Positions 21,911-31,500 of a DNA stretch of 64,000 nt are shown here, piece after piece; position 1 is the first letter of the stretch, and each line of letters begins with the position of its first letter. Under the pieces are notes generated by a model. It ran no database searches and had not been told where the DNA came from. It was given only the letters and a program-made list of their open reading frames with translations. The position numbers and the translations under genes are program-made. This stretch comes from Taxillus chinensis. Taxonomy: Eukaryota; Streptophyta; Magnoliopsida; Santalales; Loranthaceae. The stretch lies in contig CM042090.1 in assembly GCA_023512835.1 (NCBI GenBank), positions 50,574,996-50,638,995 on the forward strand, in the 5' to 3' direction.

Positions 21911-22899
21911 TTCGCTGGCTACTCACGGGACATGTTTTAATGAGCTGGCCATCTGACAGAATCGTTTTTCAACGCCTGTCGGTCACATGTGTTAAATGAA
22001 AACTTAAAAAAGGACAATCACAAGCTGCACAGGTTGGCAGACCATCCGACCATGCACAGAATCTGGAAATAAAATACTGCATCAATAATACAGCATTAAA
22101 TGCTGCAATCAATGCAATCCATCCAAATTCCTTTAAATGCAGGATTCGTCCACGCAAGAAAGGGGGTTCGACCAAAAAGAAAAAGGTGGAATTCGGCAAG
22201 AGAGTTCGAAAAAGAGAAAAACAGAGAGAGATTATGCCCAAGCTTCTTCCCTACACAAACAAAAAAAAAAAAGAGATCAGCCCCAGGAAAAAGAAGAGAA
22301 GGATTGACACACAAAAAAATCACCCAACTCTCTCCCTTTCCCAAAACCAAAATCGCCCCTCTTTCCCTCTTTCTCGTTTCAGCTCCCTTTTTCCCAGAAA
22401 ACGAAAAGCACAAAAACAACCCAGTTCTGCCCCCTTCCTCTTACGTTTTCATCAAAAAAAAAAAGACATCAAAAAAAAAATCCAATTCTCTGTCATTTTC
22501 CTATTCCTTATGCCCATTCCCCTCAATTCCAGCCACAAAAAATCTTAATCCCAAAAATACACATCACCCTCCTTTCCCACGTTTTACCCAGAACCCAGAA
22601 ATTTTCTTTTCTCATCTTTTCTTATCTCTACACATCACTGCAACCTCCAAATCAAAATCACAACTGATTTTTGCCATTTGAGCGATTGGAGCTCGGTGAC
22701 CGTCGGTGCAGACAAGGATCCAAACAGCAGTCCGGTGTTCGAAGCTCTAAAGTCGGTTCTATAATCGTAGTCGATTTCTGTCATTTATTATTTCTTAACT
22801 TATTCATCTTTATATTAGATGCAATTCTTAGTCTTTTCCTGTATATTTTCTTTCTTTTTTCAGTTATTGTATTTCCCTTGTAGTTCATTTTTTTCTGTA

Positions 22900-23588
22900 T
22901 ATATTGTATGCTGTAATATGTAAAGAATAGTAGTGAAAAAAAAGAGAGAGCAAAAAGAGGAATGAAAACAAAGAAAGAAGAAAAAAACAAAAAAAAAGGG
23001 AAAAAGAGAGAGGATGGCTTCGTTTTTTTAATGTTATTGTATGTCACAATCACACAATTAATGTTTTATTCGGATATGCATGTGTTTTGATATGGTCGAC
23101 TCTTAAACAAAAAAAACAACAAAGAAGGGGAACAAACAAAAAAAAAACAAAAACCAAAATGTTTCCACAAAATATTTTCTAAAACATTTTCAATAAAAGG
23201 TTTTCAAAATGTTTTCAAAAATGTCTCCTTAAAAAAGAAAAACAAAAACAAATAAAACGTTTTTCTAACAAAAACAAAACAAAACAAAACAAAAACAAAA
23301 CTTTTTTTGACAAAAGACAAAAAAAACCAAAAAATGTTTTCTAACCCAAAAACCAAAAAAAAAGGAAAGTAAAAAATATATTTCCATTTTAGGACTTGAA
23401 TTTCGAAAACAAAACCAAAAACCAAAACAATCCCCTAGGATCTCATTCCCCACTTCAAACAAAAAACCAAAACTTTTAGGATTCCCTTTAGAAATTTAGG
23501 GTAAATCCATTTTAATCATAATTTTCATAAATAACTTAGCTAAATAAAAATCATAGACTTTTTTTAGGAAATCTAACCCAGTCATGGC
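22900..23588 (+). repeat. A/C-rich tract in the T1 LTR
   Basis: Several hundred bases made almost wholly of A with C and few G or T (AAAACAAAAC-like strings), then a conserved segment AGGATTCCCTTTAGAAATTTAGGG. The same tract recurs at 34200-34800, 49900-50190 and 54540-54960. Reading frames here are low-complexity and not coding. The interval otherwise holds nothing I recognise. Confidence 0.8.
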
Positions 23589-25549
23589 TGTAAGGACCCG
23601 TACCTTAAGTTAGTCACAGTTTTGCCTTCTGAGTAGAGTTTTTCTAGATTTTGACCTAGTGAATGGGCTCAAATGAATTCACGTGCAAAAGGAAAAATGC
23701 TTAGAATGATGTCCTCTATCTACCACAAAAGTTTCAGGCCAAACGGACGTGTATGTGAGGTGCACGTGAAATGGGTCCAATTCACGTGCAAGTGTGGTTG
23801 TCTTCTAAATGATGCAAGGAGGCTAGGGGTGAAGTTTGAGCGCATTTGGAGTGCATATGGAGTTGCACGTGAATTGGGGAATTCACGTGCAAATTGGCGT
23901 GCAGCCATATTTTTGCATGGTTCCCTTGGTTTTGACATTCTAATGATCTTTCTCCAAAGGACCATGTTGAAATTAAAGTATTTTGGCCTATATAGGTGCG
24001 GAAAGGTGCTAACTTGTGTGATCAAAACTACGTCGTTTTGATCCTGGGATTTACTTAATCAAAACTACGTCGTTTTGATGTGGGTAGTGTCTATATAATG
24101 AGGGCTTGAGTTTGAGTTTAGGGTTCTTGTGTTCTTCTTTGCTGCAGCTGCTGCCAGAGAGAGAGAGAGAGAGAGAGAGGATCTCCGGGCAGTTGCCGTG
24201 GTGGTTCGCGTCGTTGGAAGGTGTCTAGCGTGGAGGTTGGGACAAAAGTCTGAGGTAGGGATTCATGTTCTTCCTAACTCTCCTCTGTTCTAGGATATTC
24301 ACCTATATATATATATGTAAATCCATAAAGGTGTGATCTCCTATATGGATGTTGGCCTTCAGTGGCATGTTCTGTTGATTCTGATGTTGAATTTGGCCTG
24401 AGGATTTTCTGGGTTTGTTTATGCCCACCATGTGTTTGATGAAATGTCTCGTGAGGCCTGCACACTATGTATTTGATAAAATGTCTGTGAGGCCTGCATG
24501 CCATGTATTCAATATAATGCCTGTGAGACCTTCTATATGGGTGTCTGATGATATGCCTACGTGACTGGTGTGTACTGTGTTTGATTTGTATTTGATTTTA
24601 AGCCTATGAGGCTGATGTGTGTGGCTTGTATCTGACCATGTTGGTCCTTCTGAGATAAAGTGTAAATGCTCTGCTGAGTTTACATGTTGAGATGTAATGC
24701 TATGTCTTGTTCCGTTGATCTGTTTGAGACCGAGCCGAGATATGGGCCAGGCACAATAGCTGGACCCCTTTGAGATTTGGTCAGGACGTGGTCCTGAGTC
24801 TCGGTGTAGCACTCACAACGGTGGGCTAAGTCTACACCCATTCCTGAGGGTAGGTATGGCGCCCGAGGAGGTGGTTGACCATATCTGACTCGGGTGGAAA
24901 ATGTTGCATTGGTGTCCATGCAACATTCACCTGGATGTGGTATGTCATGTCGCCGTGGTGGCGGGGTGTCCTCTGCCCTCCAGTGCGGGCTCAGGTAAAG
25001 AGTGTTTACTGGGTGATGTTGCTGCTTTAGCCTTAGGCACGACACGAGCACAAGCATACACATATCATGCATGTTGTAGAGCGGGACGGGTCCGGGGGAG
25101 ACTGGATCCCTACTGAGCTATGGTTTGCTCACCCCTCCTATAAACTGTTCTTTTGCAGGGTTTAGCAGGTGGTAGGTGAAGGCTGAGGAGCTAGGCCCCT
25201 GAGGCTGGGAGTTTTATGTTATTTCCTTTGTTGTACTCTGGATTTTATGTGTTTGGAATTTGGTTTGGTTTTATTTGTGGCTTCATAGGGGTTTTTCCCC
25301 GACTGGGTTGTAATAAACATTTAGTCTTTGAAATGAAATAAAATGAGATGTTGTTATTCAATTTGTGTTTGTGTGCATGGTTTGGGAGCAGGAGCATGCC
25401 CCTTGGCATGTTAGCCTGGTTGTGCAGGTTTGGGACAGCACCCGTGCCAGAAGTCCTTTTAAGGTGCTTGCACCAACCCCTTGTCCCTTCGGGTGCAGGC
25501 ATGGGCAGTCACTACTCATTTCCAAGTGGAAGGAAATTGGGGCGTGACA
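23589..25549 (+). repeat. Chromovirus solo LTR, TSD ATGGC
   Basis: Starts TGTAAGGACCCGTACC and ends AAATTGGGGCGTGACA, with perfect duplications ATGGC at 23584-23588 and 25550-25554. It is close to element G's LTR: five CACGTG, the duplicated palindrome (24020-24080), a (GA)n leader, donor-like GAG-GTAGGG (GT at 24255) and acceptor-like TTCTTTTGCAG (ends 25158). It lacks the 26-bp array. AATAAA near 25309 lies in the U5-like end. Confidence 0.95.
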
Positions 25550-26589
25550 ATGGCAGTGCAAATAAAATAGAAAACCTCCTCTTCCGAAAATAGATACCGA
25601 AAGGGCATTGTAGGGGTGCTAATCCTTCCCTACACATAACCAACTCCCGAACCCTTCTCTGATAACACAGACCACACCTTTAAACTACTCAAAGAAGAGG
25701 GTATCCAACTGTACCCCCAAAAAAATTGGTGGCGACTCTAAATTTTCTCACCATTGGTCTAGTTTGAGCTCACCCCAAACGGGCCCGAACGAAAACCAGT
25801 GATGACAAGTAGTATTGAGGATAGCGTGAGTGATGATGAACTATCAGATAAAACTGAAATAAGAGTAAATGCTCTTTTCTCTTCAGATCTCAGTTGTGAA
25901 ACAGAAGGCTTATGATAGATCGAAGTGTGGATAACAGACAACACAAAGATCAAGTCTTAATGGAAGTGCTAGATCTTTGATGAATAACAAGATTCGTGAA
26001 TAAACGAATGGATTGCTCTTGTTCTCGATTCAACACGGCGCACAGCACTTGTCTCAGTTCTCTCTGTCTTTTTCTCTTGTGTTGGAACACTCTTCTTAGT
26101 TCTGAGAGAGATTCTTTTTCCCTAAGTTCGTCAGAACCAATATCTTGTGTTGTGTGTGTTTCCTTCTTTTTAGAGAGAGGTTAAACTCTTGATTTTGTCG
26201 TTAAGTGCGTGAAAGATATATTTTTAAGATTAAAGTGCTCGTGCGCCATGATGTCCATCCCGACAGACTGACTTCCTGCCACTGAAAATGTGGAATGTCA
26301 AGGGATGGGTTGATCTGCTTTGATTTACAGATCAGATGCCCATACTGCATATTTGGCATGCAGTTGATCTTGGCCATTCATCCGAGGATGGTAGTTGGCA
26401 GCAATTAATGCGTCATTAATGCGCTCAACTGCTCGGGATGGCGCAGACTTGCTGTGCAAACCCTAGCTGACAATATCGCTAAGTGACTGTGTTTAGGGTT
26501 GTAAGTTTGCCTTGGAGGTAGATGCCTCGTAGGTCCGGGGACTCGAAGATTTCAGTTAAAGCCCGTTGAAAGTGGCGAAAGTTTACTTC

Positions 26590-27660
26590 AGGCTTTACAG
26601 TGTTTCTGCGAGTCTACGACTCATATCTTCGAGTCTCTGAGGCAGGAGCTCAGGTTGGATTAGTCTTTTGTGTCACTCTATTAACTGAAATCTACAACTC
26701 TGCGAGTCTACGACTCTACGAGTTTGCAACACTTCGAATGGCGCTTAGTGTGACTTCTTCGAGTTCAGCTAATCTACCAGTTATTGTAGCTACGAGTCTA
26801 CAACTCTAGTTCTACTGGTCTACGACCTTCGGGTCTCTCAGTTTACTATATTTGACTAAGTGGTCTGAAGATCTTCGACTCTACGAGTCTTCAACTTCGC
26901 TTTTCTTCCTTAGTCTTTCACAGAGGCTCATAAACTGAGTTCTTGTATAGCTACGACCCTTTAGCTACAACTCTCCGCCATCGATCTCCGAGTCTGGAAG
27001 TATGGCAATTTCTCTATAGTGACTGTGTCCCTTGAGTTTATAAGTCTACGACTCTACGACCCTTGAGTTACAGTTTCATTTGTTTGCCAGTCTTTATAGC
27101 ATCGACTCTTCGACCTTCAACTTACGAGTCTACGAGTCCAGTTGCTTAACCGTGTTCGATGGCTTCGACTCTACGACTTTCAATCTACGAGTCTACGAGT
27201 CCGGTTTTCTTTACACTATTCGAAGGCTTCGACTCTGCGACTTTCGATCTACGAGTCTACGAGTCCTATTTTCTTAATAGTGTCGGAAGGTTTTGACCCT
27301 ACGACTCTACGAGTCTTCGAGTCTAGTGATAATTCAAGTTCTGTTAATTGACTTAAGTATTTATGGGGACTCTACGAGTCTACGAGTCATTTAGCTTTGG
27401 TTACTGTTCTTAACACTTCTTCGACTTTACGAGTCTCCAAGCTTATTGATACTTACAGTAACACTCTCTTTTCCGTACTGTGACTCTACGACCTTCGACC
27501 CTGGATCTACGAGTCGCAATGTTCTATCACTGTTTCGCCTTGAGTCTCCGGACTCTAAGAGTCTACGAGTCTCTTGCCAATACGTCCTATGACAGTTTCA
27601 CTTCTACAGATTTCGACTCTTCGACCCTACGACCTTCGGTTCTTCGAGTCTCCAAACTTA
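26590..27660. repeat. TACGAGTC / TTCGAC minisatellite in element C's LTR
   Basis: Dense, irregular repeats of CTACGAGTCTACGAGTC and CTTCGACTCTACGACC separated by 30-60 bp of unique DNA. The truncated LTR copy at 57690-58360 carries the same blocks reverse-complemented. Confidence 0.88.
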
Positions 27661-27702
27661 GATTATATTTTGGCAGCTTCATCAAATCCTATATTTCTAA
27701 CA

Positions 27703-27835
27703 TGCCATTTGCGCCGGGTTTGCAGGAGTGGTAACATGGGTGTTGGAGGCATGACATCTAGCACGAGGAGTGATGCCAATTTCCGTGCACCAACATGGTT
27801 ACCAACTTGTAATTCTCTTATAAGCAGGTATCACA
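27703..27835 (+). pseudogene. Scrap of chromovirus gag (zinc-knuckle end)
   Basis: GCCATTTGCGCCGGGTTTGC and the next ~110 bases align by eye with the coding strand of element B's gag around 43540-43430 (end of the second zinc knuckle, HLRRVC, and the region after it). Similarity fades near 27835. It is the target into which element C inserted. The following bases to about 27880 match nothing I can name. Confidence 0.75.
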
Positions 27836-27883
27836 ATGTCAATGAAAATATCATATGCGAAAGCGAAACGAGATGCCTAAGGT

Positions 27884-28882
27884 TTGACCAAAGTCCAAAC
27901 TGGGAGCAGCCCAGTGTTTGAAGCTGATGACAATGAGGCAGAGGAGACACCCGAGCTACCGAGAGAGATCATACGCCTATTGGAAAAGGACGATCGCTTA
28001 TCCATTCCAAGTGAAGACCCAGTAGAAACAGTGAATTTGGGGACGACAGCCGAACCAAAAGAATTGAGGGTAGGGTCTTTGATAGCTACTGACATCAAGA
28101 ACAAGTTAATCGAGCTGTTAAGAAGCTACATCGACATTTTTGCATGGTCGTACCAAGATATGCCAGGATTAGACATAGATATAGTGCAACATCACATACC
28201 AGTGAAGCCAGAGTGCAAGCCAGTACAGCAGAAATTGTGACGAATGAGACCGGAGATGCTACTGAAGATTAAAGAAGAAGTTAAAAAGCAATGGGACGCA
28301 GGTTTCCTAAGTGTCTCCCACTATCCAGAATGGGTGGCCAATGTGGTACTAGTACCGAAGAAAGGAGGCAAAGTCCGCATGTGTGTCGACTATAGAGATC
28401 TGAACTGGGCCAGTCCGAAAGATAATTTCCCGCTTCCTCATATTGATACCTTGGTGGATAATACAGCAAAACACGCTTTATTCTCATTCATGGATGGTTT
28501 CTCAGGGTACAATCAGATTCGCATGGCCCCCGAACACAAGGAGAGGACCACGTTTACGACACTTCGGGGCACATTCTGTTATAATGTGATGCATTTTGGT
28601 CTAAAGAATGCAGGGGCAACCAATCAGCGAGCCATGGTGACCCTATTCCACGACATGATGCATAAAGAAGTCGAGGTCTATGTGGATGATATGATAGCTA
28701 AATCACGGAGCACTGAAGATCACATTGAAGTACTCCGCAAGCTCTTCAACAGGCTACGGAAATATCAACTCGAATTGAATCCCGAAAAATGCACCTTTGT
28801 AGCCATGTCGGGAAAACTGTTAGGCTTCATCGTGAGCCAAAAAGGAGTGAAAATTGATCCGGATAAAGTTCAAGCTATCTAA
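27884..28882 (+). pseudogene. Element D reverse transcriptase
   Basis: Tat-type reverse transcriptase. The linker reads LGTTAEPKELRVGSLI and FAWSYQDMPGLDIDIV, typical of this lineage. RT blocks: GFLSVSHYPEWVANVVLVPK, VRMCVDYRDLN, ALFSFMDGFSGYNQI, TTLRGTFCYNVMHFGLKNAG and the catalytic YVDDMIAKS (near 28680). Stops at 28238-28240 (TGA, likely from CGA) and 28880-28882 (TAA, likely from CAA) lie in the same frame as everything downstream, so only two point changes break the polyprotein here. Upstream protease is absent. Confidence 0.93.
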
Positions 28883-28885
28883 GAG

Positions 28886-31288
28886 ATGCCCCCACCACGA
28901 ATCATCAAGGAGGTCAGAGGATTCCTCAGGCGATTGAATTACATTGCTCGATTCATTTCACAATTAATAGCCACATGTGAACCAATTTTCAAGACTTTAC
29001 GGAAGAACAATCCAGAAATTTGGAATGACAAATGTCAAGAAGCTTTTGACAGGATCAAACAATATATGTCCAATCTACCTGTTTTGGTCCCACGAGTACC
29101 AGACAGACCTTTGATCTTATACTTGACTGTCCAAGGGTCCTCAATGGGTTGTGTCTTGGGGCAACATGATTCTACCGGCAAAAAGGAGCAGGCCATTTAT
29201 TATCTGAGCAAGAAGTTCACCATCAACAAAACGAATTACACACCATTGGAAAAGACATGTTGTGCCCTTGTTTGGATAACAAGACGATTGAGGCAATACA
29301 CTCTTTATCATACCACATGGATGATTTCGAGGCATGATCCACTCAAATATCTCTTGGAAAAGCCATCCATCTCTGGAAGAATTGCCAAATGGCAATTGGT
29401 CCTATCGGAATATGATATCATTTATGTGCCTCAAAAAGCCATCAAAGGGAGTGCAATAGCTGATTACTTGGCAGATAGAGCACTAGAAGATTACGAGCCT
29501 ATGACTGTTGGATTTCCAGATGAGCACATCAACATTCTCACAGCCGAAATATCAAACATATGGACGATGTGGTTTGATGGAGCCCCTAGTCTCTTAGGTC
29601 ACGGTGTTGGGGCCATCCTGATATCCCCAAATGGCGAACATTTCCCCATGGCGGCAAAGCTAACTTTCCCTTGTACAAACAATGTAGCAGAATATGAGGC
29701 ATGTGTGATGGGACTTCAAGAAGCAATTAACAAAGGAATCAAGAAATTACGAGTGTTCGGCGATTCGACACTCATCATTTTTCAAGTAAGGGGTGAATGG
29801 GAGACTCGAAACCACGAATTAATCCCATATCATAAGCACGTTACGGAGTTAGCCGAGCAATTCGAAGACATCACATTTGAGCTTATGCCTAGGGAATACA
29901 ATCAGATTCCTGATGCGTTGGCCACTCTAGCCTCCCTCCTTCGACTAGACATAAAGTTGGAAGTCCAGTCTTTCGATATCTGTATACAAGATGCTCCTGC
30001 ATATTGCATGGCCATTGAAGGAAATATTGAACAAAAGCCCTGGTTTGATGACATCAGACAGTATTTGCTCAAGCAAGAATACCCAGAAGAGGCCTCTAAG
30101 TCTAATAAAAGGAATATCCGAAGGTCAGCGTCCAACTACTACCTTGATGGCCCCGTCCTATATAAACGAAACCATAACATGGTGTTACTGCGGTGCTTGG
30201 CAAAGGAAGAATCGAAACAAATAATGAAAGAAGTGCACGAAGGAGAATGCGGTCCACACGCCAATGGACATGCATTAACAAGACAAATCATGCGAATGGG
30301 CTATTATTGGGTAACCATGGAAAAGGATTGCATTGAATATGTGCGCAAATGCCTAAAGTGTCAAATTTATGGCGATAAAATCCAAGTACCGCCATCTAGA
30401 CTGCATGTGATGGTTTCCTCGTGGCCGTTTTTGCTTTGGGGCATTGACGTTATCGGACCAATCTCGCCAAAAGCTTCCAATGGTCACCGCTTCATCTTAG
30501 TAGCCATCGATTACTTTACCAAGCGGGTAGAAGCAACGTCATATGCCAACGTCACACAAGCTGTGGTACTTAGATTTATGCGGAATAACATCATATGCCA
30601 CTATGGAGTTCTTGAGAAGATCATAACAGACAATGCTGCCAATTTGAACAGTCGGATGATGGGTAAGTTGTGCGAAACATACAAAATCCAACACCGCAAC
30701 TCGACTCCCTATCGCCCCAAATTGAATGGAGCAGTTGAAGCAGCCAATAAGAACATCAAGAACATTATCAGAAAGATGACTGAGACATACAAAGATTGGC
30801 ATGAGAAGCTACCGTATGCTTTGCATGCTTACCGCACCTCAGTACGAACATCAACTGGGGCAACTCCGTTTTCTTTGGTCTACGGCATGGAAGCAGTTCT
30901 ACCTGTCAAAGTGGAGATACCTTCCCTCCGAGTACTCAAGGATACTCAGCTCAAAGAAGCAGAATGGGCCCAAAGTCATTATGAGCAGTTGAATTTAATT
31001 GAGGGCAAACGCTTGGCAGCTGTTTGCAGAGGACAGTTATATCAACAGAGAATGATGAACAACTATAATAAAAAGGTGAAACCCAGAAGCTTTCAAGCGG
31101 GTGACCTCATCCTCAAGAAGATTTTACCAATTCAACATGACCATAGAGGCAAGTGGACTCCCAATTATGAAGGCCTATATGTGGTGAAAAAAGCATTCTC
31201 AGGAGGTGCCTTAATCCTTGCTAGAATGGATGGTGATGAGCTCCCTAACCCAGTGAATAGCGATGCGGTGAAAAAGTTCTATGCTTAA
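28886..31288 (+). pseudogene. Element D RNase H, second (archaeal-type) RNase H and integrase
   Basis: An open stretch of 800 codons. It holds the RT connection (VRGFLRRLNYIARFI) and a degenerate gypsy RNase H whose first catalytic Asp is not apparent (LYLTVQGSSMGCVLG). A second RNase H of the type reported for Tat elements follows (MWFDGAPSLLGHGVGAIL, NNVAEYEACVMGL, VFGDSTLII, IPDALATLASL), with all acidic residues in place. Integrase comes next, with a zinc domain (GPHANGH to CLKCQ) and DDE core (WGIDVIGP, IITDNAANLNS, LNGAVEAANKN). The C-terminal tail ends NSDAVKKFYA. No stop occurs inside. It is out of use because the upstream part is lost. Confidence 0.93.
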
Positions 31289-31500
31289 CTCTCGTACCTC
31301 TCAACAAGATTCTCATCCCTTCAATGAGCGGACTTGGTGAAAACCCGAAAGGGCACCAAGGGTAAAATACAAAGCTCCAACAAAAGACAAAGAAGCAAGC
31401 AAAGGCGGACTTGGTGAAAACCCAAAAAGGGCACCAAGGGTAAAATACAAAGCCAACGACAAATCCTGAAGGGTGAAAGCACTTATAATCCAAGGATCAG

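Larger units (their letters stand above)
20997..25807 (+). repeat. Ogre-type (family T1) solo LTR, TSD AGTAG
   Basis: Starts TGTTGGACCCCATTTTGTCC and ends CCAGTGATGACA, with perfect duplications AGTAG at 20992-20996 and 25808-25812. Net length is about 2845 bp once the nested chromovirus LTR is removed. Parts: TTCGA-rich minisatellite, TTGACC repeats, a purine-rich segment (22180-22660), an A/C-rich tract (22920-23480), and a conserved 3' end with TGGCGACTCT at 25730-25739. It is homologous to the LTRs at 31501, 36967 and 52710. It sits in element C's LTR. Confidence 0.94.
12345..27702 (-). mobile_element. Element C: Ty1/copia retrotransposon (SIRE/Maximus-like), with nested insertions
   Basis: Minus-strand element with 5' LTR (right), PBS, gag, protease, integrase, RT and RNase H in that order. 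Integrase before RT defines Ty1/copia. After removing the solo LTR at 18183-19559 and one GAGAC copy, gag-pol from 20819 to 13612 is a single frame of about 1940 codons with stops but no detected frameshift. The long coiled coil between two zinc knuckles and the extended 3' region recall SIRE/Maximus, but this is tentative. The 3' LTR is not identified. The right flank is TGCCA (27703-27707), inside a chromovirus gag remnant. Confidence 0.85.
20861..27702 (-). repeat. 5' LTR of element C, split by an Ogre-type solo LTR
   Basis: In the minus sense it starts TGTTAGAAATATAGG at 27702 and ends GACTCACTTTGGGACCTATA at 20861 beside the PBS; the end should read CTACA, as in the copy at 59240. Net length without the insertion is about 2026 bp. 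A long C-run (a G-run on plus near 20884) is diagnostic of the family. 26590-27660 is packed with short TACGAGTC/TTCGAC repeats. A second, 5'-truncated copy in plus sense occupies 57675-59240. Confidence 0.85.

Noticed and set aside
22100..22681. A 193-codon Lys/Ser/Pro-rich open frame
   Set aside because: Low-complexity purine-rich LTR leader; the same segment in other T1 LTRs does not keep the frame.
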